A stretch of DNA of 64,000 nucleotides, from the NCBI RefSeq assembly GCF_024305175.1, contig NZ_JAMWYY010000003.1:1-64000 (forward strand), given 5' to 3'. The notes under the pieces were generated by a model. That model was not told the origin of the DNA, searched no databases, and worked only from the letters and a program-made list of their open reading frames with translations. Below, piece after piece: positions 1 to 9,470 of this stretch (within the stretch, counting starts at the first letter, position 1; the number at the start of each line of letters is the position of its first letter). Source of the stretch: Flavobacterium sp. (GTDB lineage Bacteria > Bacteroidota > Bacteroidia > Flavobacteriales > Flavobacteriaceae). Made by a program: the position numbers and the translations under genes.

Positions 1-1
1 C

Positions 2-625
2 TATATACTAATCCTGATACCTGCGTTTGCAATGGCTCAGGAAATTGCCGTTCTCAAATACTCCGGCGGGGGCGACTGGTATGGCAACCCAACCTCGCTG
101 CCAAACCTAGCAAAATTCTGCAACCAGAATATAAATACAAAGCTCAACAGCCGCACGGCAACGGTAGAAGCCGGCAGCCCTGAGCTGTTCTCTTATCCTT
201 TCGTACACATGACAGGGCATGGCAATGTGGTGTTTAATGATAATGATGTGGTAAACCTGCGGAATTACCTTACTTCGGGTGGTTTTCTACATATTGATGA
301 TAACTACGGTATGGACCAGTACATTCGCCGCGAGATAAAAAAGATATTCCCCGATAAAGAACTGGTACAGGTTCCTGCAAGCCATGAAATTTTTAAGGGG
401 CCTTTCTCCTTTCCGAAAGGGTTACCCAAAATACACGAGCACGATAACAAAACACCACAGGCATGGGGTATTTTTATTGAAGGCAGGCTGGTATTGCTCT
501 ACACCCTCGAAACCGACCTTGGCGACGGATGGGAAGACCAGGAAGTGCACAACGACCCGAAAGAAGTACGCGAAAAAGCTTTAAAAATGGGTGCTAATAT
601 TGTCAACTACGCTTTTAATAACTGA
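2..625 (+). CDS. DUF4159 domain-containing protein (5' partial)
   Basis: The reading frame is open to the left edge. The codons before the internal ATG at 32 encode a hydrophobic stretch ending in PAFAMAQ, which reads as the end of a signal peptide, so the true start lies outside the window. About 207 residues are visible. The mature part has the DUF4159 hallmarks: HMTGHGNVVF, then GGFLHIDDNYGMDQ, then HEIFKGPF. The fold is glutamine-amidotransferase-like in the wider family, but the function is unknown. The protein is predicted to be periplasmic. Family call is from motif recognition; the role is not inferred. Confidence 0.85.
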   Translation, partial: YILILIPAFAMAQEIAVLKYSGGGDWYGNPTSLPNLAKFCNQNINTKLNSRTATVEAGSPELFSYPFVHMTGHGNVVFNDNDVVNLRNYLTSGGFLHIDDNYGMDQYIRREIKKIFPDKELVQVPASHEIFKGPFSFPKGLPKIHEHDNKTPQAWGIFIEGRLVLLYTLETDLGDGWEDQEVHNDPKEVREKALKMGANIVNYAFNN

Positions 626-744
626 TTTGCAAAAGGGTTAGCTTAACCAAAAAACTGCTCTTCAGGTTTTACTTTTCTTAATCTTGTATTAATGCCCTGC
701 GTTTTAGCAATATTTTTTTTACATTCGGTACAAAATGCAACTAC

Positions 745-1836
745 ATGATAACCTCTAAAACTATTGCAAACGGAATACTAAGGGCGCTGGCCATAGCATT
801 GGGTGTTTATATACTGCTCATGTTCTTATTTAAGATAAAAGCAGTACTAATATACCTGTTTATTGCACTTATTGTTACCATGATTGCCAGCCCTATTGTT
901 GGCTTTCTTAAGCGGAAGCTTAAATTTCCGCATATTGCGGCTGTTATAACCACGCTTGCATTTTTTATACTGCTCATGGCAGGGTTTATTATGTTGTTTG
1001 TGCCGCTCATTATTTCTCAGAGTGAAAACCTTTCTTTATTAGATACTGCAAAACTTGAGCAGGATGTAGTTAACCTTGTAAACCAGGTTAACGATTATTT
1101 TTCCGGATATGACATTGATACCCAAAAAATAATTAGTGATTCTAACCTTACATCTAAGCTGAATTTTAATTTCATCCCTGAATTTATTAACTCACTTCTG
1201 GGCATATTAAGCGGGTTTGGTATCGGCTTTGCTTCTGTACTTTTTATCACATTTTTCTTCCTTAAAGATTACAAGCAGATGGATAAAGGCTTCAGAAAGC
1301 TTTTACCCATGGATCACGCCGACAGGATTTTAAGTTCACTGCGCAAAATTGACTACTTGCTTAGCCGCTATTTTATTGGGCTTATACTGCAAATGGGCAT
1401 ATTGTTCGTATTATACCTTATAGTGCTGCTTATTTTTGGTGTAGAAAATGCATTTATAATTGCATTTATAACTGCCTTCCTTAATATTATACCTTATGTA
1501 GGGCCGCTTATTGCTACCGCGCTGGTAATAGTATTAACCATGCTTGGGCTTATGGGGCCCGAAACGCAGGGCGAAATGCTCTCTACGACCCTTTATGTAG
1601 TTATAGGTTACAGCATAGCACAGGTAATAGATAACAATGTGAGCGCACCGCTTATCTTCTCGAACAGTGTAAACTCGCACCCGCTGGAAATATTCCTTGT
1701 TATACTGGCAAGCGGTTTTGTTTTCGGTATATTGGGGATGATAGTTGCCGTACCGCTTTATACCGTATTAAAAGTTATTGCGAAAGAGTTTTTTCCGCAT
1801 AACCGTGTCGTGAAAATGTTAACTAAAGACCTGTAA
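745..1836 (+). CDS. AI-2E family transporter (PerM-like membrane protein)
   Basis: This is a 363-residue polytopic membrane protein with the layout of the AI-2E/PerM exporter family (PF01594). It has hydrophobic segments near residues 10-40 and 60-90, a soluble stretch of about 100-140, and then clustered segments with the family signature FLNIIPYVGPLIA around residue 250. The C-terminal half ends in a hydrophobic segment containing FGILGMIVAVPLYTVLK, also typical. Members export diverse small molecules or ions, and the AI-2 role is established for only a few. The stop codon is one base before the next start, so the two genes are probably co-translated. Confidence 0.88.
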   Translation: MITSKTIANGILRALAIALGVYILLMFLFKIKAVLIYLFIALIVTMIASPIVGFLKRKLKFPHIAAVITTLAFFILLMAGFIMLFVPLIISQSENLSLLDTAKLEQDVVNLVNQVNDYFSGYDIDTQKIISDSNLTSKLNFNFIPEFINSLLGILSGFGIGFASVLFITFFFLKDYKQMDKGFRKLLPMDHADRILSSLRKIDYLLSRYFIGLILQMGILFVLYLIVLLIFGVENAFIIAFITAFLNIIPYVGPLIATALVIVLTMLGLMGPETQGEMLSTTLYVVIGYSIAQVIDNNVSAPLIFSNSVNSHPLEIFLVILASGFVFGILGMIVAVPLYTVLKVIAKEFFPHNRVVKMLTKDL

Positions 1837-1837
1837 T

Positions 1838-3010
1838 TTGAACCCGAAATTACTCGAACCGGAAGTACAACGTTTTATAAGAGAAAATACAACCTCAGAT
1901 GTAACAGTGCTTGCCCTGCAAAAGAACCCATTCCCTTATTTAGAGTGGGCAGAAGTTCTCAACCAGGTTGCAGCACGACAAAAAGCAAAAGACAAGCTGC
2001 CGTTTTGGTTCAATACAGACCATATCATATATCCGACCAAAGTTTCAGTAGAGCAGACCTCTTCAGAAAAGGCGGCACAGTATAAAGCCTCTCTTGTAAG
2101 CGGCGACAGCCTTATAGATTTAACCGGTGGGTTCGGCATAGATGATTTTTACTTTTCCAAAAACTTTGAGAAAGTTGTACACTGCGAAATGAGCCTGGAG
2201 CTCTCTGCAATAGCACAGCATAATTTTAAAATGCTGGGAGCCGATAATATACAATGCATACCCGGCGACAGTACCGAAACATTAAAAATGCTGAACCAGC
2301 AGTGGGATTACATTTATATTGATCCATCAAGAAGGAATGACATAAAAGGTAAAGTCTTTTTGCTGAAAGACTGCCTGCCCAACGTGCCGGAGTTGCTTGA
2401 TTTTTATTTCAGCTACAGCAAAAATATTATAATTAAAACAGCACCGCTGCTTGATATTACTGCCGGGCTTAACGAACTGCACAGCGTAAAGCAAATACAT
2501 ATTATTGCACTTGACAATGAAGTAAAAGAATTACTCTGGATACTTGAAAAAGGTTATGCCGGAAATATAATGGCCGAGACCATCAATATTAGAAAAGAGG
2601 GTAATGAAGTTTTTAATGTAATGCATAATGATGATGGTATTGCCAGTTACAGCCTGCCACAGCAACATCTTTATGAGCCCAATAGTGCCGTTATGAAATC
2701 AGGGGCTTTTGATGCTGTTGGTAAACATTTTGAGATTAATAAGCTGCATAAACATACCCAGCTTTTTACCTCTGATAAGTTAATTGATTTCCCCGGGAGG
2801 CGGTTTATAATTGATGGAGTGCTGCCCTATGGTAAAAAAGAGATGAAGAGCCTTGAAGGTCAAAAACTCAACATTACTACCCGGAACTTTCCTGTCGCAG
2901 TGGCTGAACTGCGAAAGAAATGGAAACTTAAAGATGGTGGCGACAGGTATGCTTTCTTTACCACTAATCTTAATAATGATAAAATTGTGTTACTTTGCAG
3001 CAAAATTTAA
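1838..3010 (+). CDS. SAM-dependent methyltransferase with THUMP-like domain
   Basis: This 390-residue cytoplasmic protein starts at a TTG one base after the upstream stop; no ATG is available nearby. The SAM-binding motif DLTGGFG lies at residues 94-100, an acidic motif-II-like strand (VVHCEMS) follows, and a YIDPSRR motif sits at 160-166, similar to the catalytic loops of RNA/DNA N-methyltransferases. The C-terminal third resembles the THUMP-like domain annotated in Bacteroidota homologues, so an RNA substrate is likely but not shown. The tight spacing to the AI-2E gene suggests a shared transcript. Confidence 0.8.
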   Translation: MNPKLLEPEVQRFIRENTTSDVTVLALQKNPFPYLEWAEVLNQVAARQKAKDKLPFWFNTDHIIYPTKVSVEQTSSEKAAQYKASLVSGDSLIDLTGGFGIDDFYFSKNFEKVVHCEMSLELSAIAQHNFKMLGADNIQCIPGDSTETLKMLNQQWDYIYIDPSRRNDIKGKVFLLKDCLPNVPELLDFYFSYSKNIIIKTAPLLDITAGLNELHSVKQIHIIALDNEVKELLWILEKGYAGNIMAETINIRKEGNEVFNVMHNDDGIASYSLPQQHLYEPNSAVMKSGAFDAVGKHFEINKLHKHTQLFTSDKLIDFPGRRFIIDGVLPYGKKEMKSLEGQKLNITTRNFPVAVAELRKKWKLKDGGDRYAFFTTNLNNDKIVLLCSKI

Positions 3011-3012
3011 TA

Positions 3013-3594
3013 ATGAAGAAACTGCTACTGCTTTTACTGCTTATTACTTATACAATTAACGCAACTGCCCAGACAGATAACAAGGATTGCGAGTTTACTG
3101 TAGAAAATACTGAAGACGGCACAGAACTTAAAACCACCCGCGAATACCTGATGTATGAAAAAGTGTTTGGCGGCAGTGCACAGTTCATGTTCTTTTCGCT
3201 TACCAACAGTGGCGGTACACCGTTGCTTAACTTTCAGTTGCTTGCAAAAAGTAAGGATTTCCCTAAACTGTACTGCCTCGATAAAAACTCAAAGATATAT
3301 GTGCAGCTAACTAACGGTAAGGTTGTAACTTTTATAAGCGCTATTGATAATAATTGTGCAGGGCTGATATATGATGCTGCCGAAAAAAATAACATCCGCG
3401 TGCTGTCGGGTACCTTCCTGTTTACAAAAGGCTCTATAGAAGATCTTGAGTCGGCCAGCATTACATTTATAAGAGTTAAATATACTACAGAAACGGTTGA
3501 CTACCCTGTACGCTCTGAAATTGACAGCGAAACAACGAAAAAGGAATATTTTCCTGAAGTGTATTTTAAAAACTTCCTGAAATGCTTAAAATAA
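3013..3594 (+). CDS. Hypothetical secreted protein
   Basis: This 193-residue protein has a clear signal peptide: a lysine pair, a leucine run, then cleavage after NATAQ. I chose the ATG at 3013 because it gives a normal signal peptide and begins two bases after the preceding stop; an in-frame ATG at 2995 overlaps the upstream gene. The mature part is a mixed beta-rich sequence with three cysteines and no motif I recognise. It is probably periplasmic and the last gene of the 745-3594 group. No terminator is evident after it. Confidence 0.7.
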   Translation: MKKLLLLLLLITYTINATAQTDNKDCEFTVENTEDGTELKTTREYLMYEKVFGGSAQFMFFSLTNSGGTPLLNFQLLAKSKDFPKLYCLDKNSKIYVQLTNGKVVTFISAIDNNCAGLIYDAAEKNNIRVLSGTFLFTKGSIEDLESASITFIRVKYTTETVDYPVRSEIDSETTKKEYFPEVYFKNFLKCLK

Positions 3595-3669
3595 AATATA
3601 TGTAGTATATTGAGTGTTAAACACTTTAAATTTACGTTGCAAAAAAATTAAAAAAACTTACCATAATTG

Positions 3670-3701
3670 TTGCACTTATTAGAATAAAAAAGTTACATTT
3701 G
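3670..3701 (+). promoter_or_regulatory. Promoter of the tRNA cluster
   Basis: TTG at 3670-3672, a 21-nt spacer, then TACATTTG at 3694-3701. This fits the Bacteroidota housekeeping pattern TTG-N(17-23)-TAnnTTTG. Transcription would begin about 3708, 26 nt before tRNA-Ser. Confidence 0.75.
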
Positions 3702-3733
3702 CAACCGCAAAAAGGCTAAGCCTTGATGCTTAA

Positions 3734-3817
3734 GGAGAGGTGCCGGAGTGGTAACGGAGCAGATTGCTAATCTGTCGGCGAGCAATCGTCGCCAGGGTTC
3801 GAATCCCTGTCTCTCCG
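3734..3817 (+). tRNA. tRNA-Ser (GCT)
   Basis: An 84-nt class II tRNA. The acceptor GGAGAGG pairs with TCTCTCC (last pair G-T). The anticodon loop TTGCTAA gives anticodon GCT. There is a long variable arm, as expected for serine, and the T-arm is CAGGG-TTCGAAT-CCCTG. CCA is not encoded. Confidence 0.96.
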
Positions 3818-3824
3818 CTTCTTT

Positions 3825-3899
3825 CGGGGTGTAGCGTAGCCCGGTCATCGCGCCTGGTTTGGGACCAGGAGGTCGCAGGTTCGAATCCTGCCACCCCGA
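3825..3899 (+). tRNA. tRNA-Pro (TGG)
   Basis: A 75-nt tRNA with acceptor CGGGGTG/CACCCCG and anticodon loop TTTGGGA (anticodon TGG). The T-arm is GCAGG-TTCGAAT-CCTGC. It lies 7 nt after tRNA-Ser, so both derive from one precursor. Confidence 0.96.
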
Positions 3900-3910
3900 C
3901 AAGTTGCATA

Positions 3911-3936
3911 TCCCGCTTAAGGCGGGATTTATTTTT
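3911..3936 (+). terminator. Hairpin between tRNA-Pro and tRNA-Arg
   Basis: TCCCGC, a short TTAAG loop, and GCGGGA, followed by TTTATTTTT. It looks like an intrinsic terminator but lies inside the tRNA cluster. It may be a partial terminator that sets the Arg:Pro ratio, or a processing hairpin. Confidence 0.6.
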
Positions 3937-3955
3937 AATGCGTGTAACGTATTAG

Positions 3956-4029
<74 letters not shown>

Positions 4030-4038
4030 CTACCTGAC

Positions 4039-4064
4039 AGCCCTGTTTTACAGGGCTTTTTCTA
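4039..4064 (+). terminator. Terminator of the tRNA cluster
   Basis: AGCCCTG (4039-4045), loop TTTTA, CAGGGCT (4051-4057), then a T-rich run. It starts 10 nt after tRNA-Arg. Confidence 0.85.
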
Positions 4065-4255
4065 TTTTATGGCGGCGCGCAAATGGAATTTTTTATACAT
4101 TTACTGTCAGTTTCTGACTGTTTCTGACTGAATTTTTTACTTTTTTTTTACTTATTACCCTGCCTACTCATAACAAATACTCATTCACAATCCCTGTTTA
4201 CTAATTATCAGGTTGCAAATAATAAAGAGCTACTACATCATCAGCAATACCGTTA

Positions 4256-4263
4256 TACTTTTG
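4256..4263 (+). promoter_or_regulatory. -7 promoter box for the SBBP surface protein
   Basis: TACTTTTG matches TAnnTTTG and ends 15 nt before the ATG at 4279, giving a very short leader. No TTG was found at the usual upstream distance. The rest of the 4065-4278 gap is AT-rich with no gene. Confidence 0.45.
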
Positions 4264-4278
4264 AAGTAAAATAGTATC

Positions 4279-5838
4279 ATGAAAAACATTACTTCTTTAG
4301 CACTAATATTACTTTCTGGGGTAACAGTATATAGCCAGGACGCAGCCTGGGTAAAAGCCCCAACGATTAACTTCAATATGAACTCTCAAATGGTGGGCTA
4401 CTCTACCACTACCGATGCACAGGGCAATGTTTATTTTCTAGGGTTTAAAGATGATGCTGTGCCTTATAACAGTATAATGGGCAAACTCCATTTTATAAAA
4501 TATACTGCCGATGGCGAGCCTTCATTCATTAAAGAAATTACAGGCAAGGCTGCTTCTCACTGCATAGCGGCAGATTCTGAGGGCAATACTATAATAGCAT
4601 TGAGCTATATAGAAACCATAACGATAGATGATGTAACGCTGACGGCAACCAGCGGAGAAAAATGGCTGCTGGCTAAGTTTAATGCGTCAGGAGATTTAGT
4701 ATGGTATGAACCTATTGAGCTGAACGAAACAGAAGGCAGCGATGTGAATGAATTCAGTGCAATTGCAGTTGATGAAAACGACACCATATATATAGGATAT
4801 GGCAACTTCATGAATTCCTATATATCAGTGTACTCAAAATTTAATAATTTCCTTTACACAATAGAGCAGTTAAATGTAGGCAGGATAACTTCTTTAAGTG
4901 TTGACAGCGAAGGCAACATATACAGCGCCGGCTCCTGCAGCAACTTTAATGCTACTTTTGCAGGTGTCACTGAAGATTCAGGATTTGCTTATGATACCTA
5001 TATCGCCAAATATTCCAACGCAGGTGTTTACCAATGGGTAAAGTTCTTAGAAGATATTACCTGTCCCGCAATGCAGATAGTGGCAAAATCGCCTGACGAG
5101 GTATATTTCAGCGGTAACCTGTTCACAAATACAATGTTTGATGATATACAGTCAGAAGGGCCAATATCGGGCTTTGACGACTTTTTTGTTGCAAGGCTTG
5201 ATGCACAGGGTAACTTTGTGTGGGTGCGTGAAGTGCCGGGCAGTGGCATAGCGATACCCGGAAACAGAAATTTTCTGGATATAGACAGTCAGGGCAATGT
5301 TTATTTTTCAGGTTCTACCGCTATGGATATTAATTGGGGTAATGGTATAACTACCAATAGCGGCACTACAGGAAGGGATGTAATTGTACTGCAATACAAC
5401 CCCGACGGAGACATAGTTAGAGCCGTTACGGCAACAGGAGACGGGTTTAACCGCGCAGATGCAGTTTCTGTAAACAATAACGGTGACCTGTATATAGCAG
5501 GTATGGCTTTTGGCGATATAACATTCGGGAGCTTAACCCACACATCTGTTACCGGGCAGTACTATCCTTTTTTAGCTAAAATGGCTACGGGAACAATGGG
5601 CATAGAAAATCCTGAAAAGCAAATGGCGTATTTATATCCTAATCCGGCGACTGATAATATTTACTTAGCGGGCACAGGAACTAATAATGTTCAGGGCACT
5701 ATTTATAATGCTTTAGGGCAAATGGTTAAAACAGTAACAATAGCACAGGGAGAACCTTTATCTGTAAAAGAATTGCCTTCAGGCATTTATACTATTATAG
5801 TAAATGATATACAGGCCGTAAAGTTTATTAAGCAATAA
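4279..5838 (+). CDS. Secreted SBBP-type beta-propeller protein, T9SS type A
   Basis: This 519-residue protein has a signal peptide of about 19 residues ending TVYSQ. The body holds at least six copies of a short motif of the form D-x-x-G-N-x-Y-x-x-G, for example DSQGNVYFSGS and NNNGDLYIAGM, as in SBBP/seven-bladed-propeller repeats. From residue 451 there is a T9SS type A sorting domain: YPNPATDNIYLAG, then YNALGQMVK, ending SGIYTIIVND and VKFIKQ. It is expected to cross the outer membrane by T9SS and be released or surface-attached. The ligand is unknown. It is the first member of the surface-protein island. Confidence 0.9.
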   Translation: MKNITSLALILLSGVTVYSQDAAWVKAPTINFNMNSQMVGYSTTTDAQGNVYFLGFKDDAVPYNSIMGKLHFIKYTADGEPSFIKEITGKAASHCIAADSEGNTIIALSYIETITIDDVTLTATSGEKWLLAKFNASGDLVWYEPIELNETEGSDVNEFSAIAVDENDTIYIGYGNFMNSYISVYSKFNNFLYTIEQLNVGRITSLSVDSEGNIYSAGSCSNFNATFAGVTEDSGFAYDTYIAKYSNAGVYQWVKFLEDITCPAMQIVAKSPDEVYFSGNLFTNTMFDDIQSEGPISGFDDFFVARLDAQGNFVWVREVPGSGIAIPGNRNFLDIDSQGNVYFSGSTAMDINWGNGITTNSGTTGRDVIVLQYNPDGDIVRAVTATGDGFNRADAVSVNNNGDLYIAGMAFGDITFGSLTHTSVTGQYYPFLAKMATGTMGIENPEKQMAYLYPNPATDNIYLAGTGTNNVQGTIYNALGQMVKTVTIAQGEPLSVKELPSGIYTIIVNDIQAVKFIKQ

Positions 5839-5862
5839 ACTTTTACAAACATAAAAAACAGT

Positions 5863-5897
5863 AGCAGCGACCTCAAATATTGGTCGCTGCTTTTTTT
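5863..5897 (+). terminator. Intrinsic terminator after the SBBP protein
   Basis: AGCAGCGACC (5863-5872) pairs with GGTCGCTGCT (5882-5891) around a 9-nt loop and runs into seven T. The following 5898-6124 gap is very AT-rich; apart from the box at 6040 I see nothing in it. Confidence 0.92.
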
Positions 5898-6039
5898 AAT
5901 TAACAATTATTAATACTGGCGTAATAAAGTAGTTAAGAAGCTAATTAATATTTATTAAATAGTTAATAATCAGTTTTTTAGTAACATTAACATAATAAAT
6001 TCTTAGCTAAAAAAACGTTTTAGTAAATGGCTTTAAGAT

Positions 6040-6047
6040 TAATTTTG
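6040..6047 (+). promoter_or_regulatory. -7 promoter box for the super-repeat protein
   Basis: TAATTTTG matches TAnnTTTG and lies about 78 nt upstream of the ATG at 6125. No matching TTG element was found at the usual spacing. Confidence 0.4.
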
Positions 6048-6124
6048 GATACTAAAGCAACAAACCCTGCAGGTATAAAATGCTTTAAAACAACTATTTA
6101 TCCAACTCTTTAATCTTAATTATT

Positions 6125-9100
6125 ATGTTTAAAAAAAGATTATTAATAGCCCTTGCCTTTGCTGGTATTACCGGGCTTTCTTTTGGTAACCTGAATACCA
6201 TAACGGGAATTTTCGGGGCATCTTCTGCCATTGTAGAATGTACAGGTGGCGGTTCAGAATCATTTACTAACATTGGTACTGCCGCAACAAACTACGCTAC
6301 ACGCACCTGGACAGGTGATAACGGCGTTGCATGGCAGGCTACTGATGCAAGGACCGACCAGACTCTTACAGGTAAGGCAATTGCAGTGCGCACAGGTACT
6401 GTAAAAACTACCTCTACAGTTACAGGTGGTGTAGGTACTATCAGTTTCGACTATAAAAGGGTTTTTTCAGGAAACTCAACTTTAAAACTTTTTGTAAACG
6501 GTGTTCAGTATGGTGGTAATATTACTGTTTCTTCAGAGACTCCAACTACTTTTACCCAGGTAGTAAATGTTTCTGGCAATGTTGTTATAGAGCTTCAAAA
6601 CAGCGGTAACAGGACTGTGATTGACAACGTACAGTGGAACTGCTACTCTGCTATCTCTGCACCTGAACTACAGATAGCCGATGCAGGCAACAATAACTTT
6701 GACTGCGACAGCCTTACTGTAAACTTTGGTTCTCACCCGGTAAACTCTTACAGTGATGCTATATTCTACATCAAAAACACAGGTACACAAAACCTGAATG
6801 TAAGCAGCCTTACACTAAGTGATACCATCAACTATTCAGTTGTTTCTCCAACAGGTTCATTCTCTGTTGCTCCATCCAATTCCTCTATAGTACTTGTTCG
6901 TTTTGAAGGTACTACAGCAGGCCAAAAACCGGCTACGCTTACAATTGCAAGCAATGATGCCAACGAGGCTGAGTGTGTAGTTAACCTTACCGGTACAGCT
7001 CTTGGTGCATGTGTTGCCCCTGCTGAAACTGACGAGATAGATGCAACTAACGTTACTGCTGCATCTGCTGATATTACTGTAACAGGTACTGTAGCCGATA
7101 ACTATCTTGCTGTAATCAGCTTTAACAGCTCTCTTACTGCTAACCCTTCAGATACTGTTAACTATGCGGTTAACGATACACTTGGTGGAGGTGTTGTAGC
7201 TTATGTGGGTGCTGCTGCTGAATTTACGCTATCTGGCCTTGAAGAGGACAGCGACTACAATGTGTTTGTTTTCCCTTTCAACAATGTTGACTGTACAGGT
7301 GGCCCGCTTTATGCTGCTAACCCTGCAATAATCGGATTTACTACTCCTGTTGCTCCATGTATTGGCGCTAACGAAACGTTCTCTAACATGGGAAGCAACC
7401 TTAGCAGCTATGCTGTAAGGACATGGACAGGCGACAACGGCGTTGAGTGGGAAGCTACTGATGCAAGGACAGACCAGGAACTTAACGGCGATGCTATTGC
7501 TATTAGGACAGGTTCTCTTACTAACACTACACCTGTAACCGGTGGTATAGGTACGCTTACTTTTAGCTATGCAAGGGTATTTACAGGTAACTCTACACTT
7601 AAAGTATTCGTAAACGGTGTTCAGTACGGTTCTGATGTTACAGTTTCTGAAACTACACCTTCTGAATATTCAGTTGTTGTCGATGTAGCCGGAGATGTTA
7701 CTGTAGAAATAGAAAACAGCGGTAACAGGACTATTATTGATGACGTGGTATGGAACTGCTACCAGGTACCAACTACTCAGGAAATACAACTTCTTGACAG
7801 CAACCTTTCTGCACAGCAGTGTGGCAGCTTTAACCTGGAGTTTGGTAACGTACTTGCAGGTGTAGATAACGAGCGTACTTTTACTATACAAAACAGGGGC
7901 GCTTTAGACCTTACTATTAGCGACCTAATTGTTAGCGACAGTACTTATTCTGTAGTTAGCCCGATAGACTCAACTTTTGTAATAGCCCCTCAGGGAACTC
8001 AGGATGTTACTGTAAGGTTTAACAGCGCTGCTGCTGCCGTATATGCCGCTACACTTACAATAGTAAGTGACGATGCTGACGAGTCTAACTGTGTTGTTAA
8101 CCTTAACGCTACTGCACAGGTTGCCTGTGTTGCTCCAGATGCTGACGGATCTGTAGACTATGCTAATGTTACTGATACATCTGCTGATGTAACTGTTACA
8201 GGTAACTCTGCCGCTGACGGATATCTTGCTTTAGTACTTATATCAGGTACAACTGTTGGTACTCCTGTAGATGGTACTACTTATACTGCCGGAAGTACTC
8301 TTGGAGATGCTACTGTAGTATATTCAGGTAGCAGCGCAAGCTTCTCTGTAGCTGACCTTGCTGCTTCAACTGCTTACCCTATTTACATCTATACTTACAA
8401 CTCTGTTGACTGCTTTGGCGGACCGGTATATTCTGTAACAAGCATTGAGGATGAAATCCAGACTACTGAAGCGCCTTGTATTGGTGGTTCTGAATCTTTC
8501 AGCAACATGGGTACAAACCAGAGCAACTATACTACACGCACCTGGACTGGTGACAATGGTGTTGTTTGGACTGCTACAGATGCAAGGACGGATCAAAACC
8601 TAACAGATGATGCTATCTGTGTAAGGGTTGGTTCTTTAACTAACGTAACTCCTGTATCAGGCGGTATCGGTACACTTACATTTAACTATGCAAGGGTATT
8701 CAGCAACAACTCTACACTTAAAGTATTTGTAAATGGTGTTCAGTTTGGTGGCGATATTACAGTATCAAGCACTACTCCTACCCAGTTCTCTGAAGTAATA
8801 AATGTAACAGGTGATGTTACTATAGAGATAGAGAACAGCGGCAACAGGACTATCATAGATGATATCGCGTGGGATTGCTACTCTGGTTCTTCAGCAAGGC
8901 AGGCTATGCTTCCTGCAGAAGATACTAAAGATGCCAAAGAAAACAACTTTAGTGCAGGTTCTTCAGAAGTAATGCTTTATCCAAACCCTAACAATGGTGA
9001 GTTTATGGTAGAGCTTCCGTCTACAGAAGCTAATGCTGATGTAACTGTATTTGATGCACTTGGCAAACAGGTACTTTCTAAAAAAATTACCGGAAGGGAA

Positions 9101-9193
9101 AGCCTTAAAATGGAAAATGCCGTACAGGGTATTTACATGGTGGTTATAACATCTGGTGAAAATGTTGTTACTAAAAAAGTAGTTATAAAGTAA
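6125..9193 (+). CDS. Multidomain surface protein with choice-of-anchor D domains, T9SS type A
   Basis: This 1022-residue secreted protein starts with an atypical signal region (FKKRLLIALAFAGITGLSFG). A module of about 130 residues recurs at residues 44, 416 and 789; its markers are TWTGDNGV, ATDARTDQ, FVNGVQ and ENSGNRT. Between copies lie an ASH/choice-of-anchor-D-like domain (FTIQNRGALDLTIS and similar) and an FN3-like domain that starts near C-V-A-P. The protein is therefore two 372-residue units plus a third partial one. A type A sorting domain occupies 950-1022 (MLYPNPNNGEF, FDALGKQV, GIYMVVI, VTKKVVIK). It is probably surface-exposed with a binding role; no catalytic motif is visible. 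A strong terminator follows. Confidence 0.88.
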   Translation: MFKKRLLIALAFAGITGLSFGNLNTITGIFGASSAIVECTGGGSESFTNIGTAATNYATRTWTGDNGVAWQATDARTDQTLTGKAIAVRTGTVKTTSTVTGGVGTISFDYKRVFSGNSTLKLFVNGVQYGGNITVSSETPTTFTQVVNVSGNVVIELQNSGNRTVIDNVQWNCYSAISAPELQIADAGNNNFDCDSLTVNFGSHPVNSYSDAIFYIKNTGTQNLNVSSLTLSDTINYSVVSPTGSFSVAPSNSSIVLVRFEGTTAGQKPATLTIASNDANEAECVVNLTGTALGACVAPAETDEIDATNVTAASADITVTGTVADNYLAVISFNSSLTANPSDTVNYAVNDTLGGGVVAYVGAAAEFTLSGLEEDSDYNVFVFPFNNVDCTGGPLYAANPAIIGFTTPVAPCIGANETFSNMGSNLSSYAVRTWTGDNGVEWEATDARTDQELNGDAIAIRTGSLTNTTPVTGGIGTLTFSYARVFTGNSTLKVFVNGVQYGSDVTVSETTPSEYSVVVDVAGDVTVEIENSGNRTIIDDVVWNCYQVPTTQEIQLLDSNLSAQQCGSFNLEFGNVLAGVDNERTFTIQNRGALDLTISDLIVSDSTYSVVSPIDSTFVIAPQGTQDVTVRFNSAAAAVYAATLTIVSDDADESNCVVNLNATAQVACVAPDADGSVDYANVTDTSADVTVTGNSAADGYLALVLISGTTVGTPVDGTTYTAGSTLGDATVVYSGSSASFSVADLAASTAYPIYIYTYNSVDCFGGPVYSVTSIEDEIQTTEAPCIGGSESFSNMGTNQSNYTTRTWTGDNGVVWTATDARTDQNLTDDAICVRVGSLTNVTPVSGGIGTLTFNYARVFSNNSTLKVFVNGVQFGGDITVSSTTPTQFSEVINVTGDVTIEIENSGNRTIIDDIAWDCYSGSSARQAMLPAEDTKDAKENNFSAGSSEVMLYPNPNNGEFMVELPSTEANADVTVFDALGKQVLSKKITGRESLKMENAVQGIYMVVITSGENVVTKKVVIK

Positions 9194-9220
9194 TTGCTTT
9201 ACAACATAAATTCTAAAAGG

Positions 9221-9247
9221 AACGGGAGGCATGCCTCCCGTTTTTTA
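9221..9247 (+). terminator. Intrinsic terminator after the super-repeat protein
   Basis: A 20-nt perfect palindrome at 9222-9241 (arms ACGGGAGGCA/TGCCTCCCGT) is followed by a T run. The remainder of the gap to 9470 is AT-rich; a weak TAACTTGC box lies at 9424-9431. Confidence 0.9.
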
Positions 9248-9470
9248 TTTGTTTGATTTTAAGATACTTAACATAGTCTTTTACAAAACTTTATGCTTTC
9301 ATAATGTTTTCTTTATCACAATTTTGGCTTTTAATGTGGTACTTTAGCCCCAATATAATAGGTTCCGCAAAATACATAACAATAAAATAAGACTGTCATA
9401 ATAAACTTATTAATTTGTTCTTGTAACTTGCGCGGCATTTTCAGCAATAGTAAACAAAAAAGAATCATCT

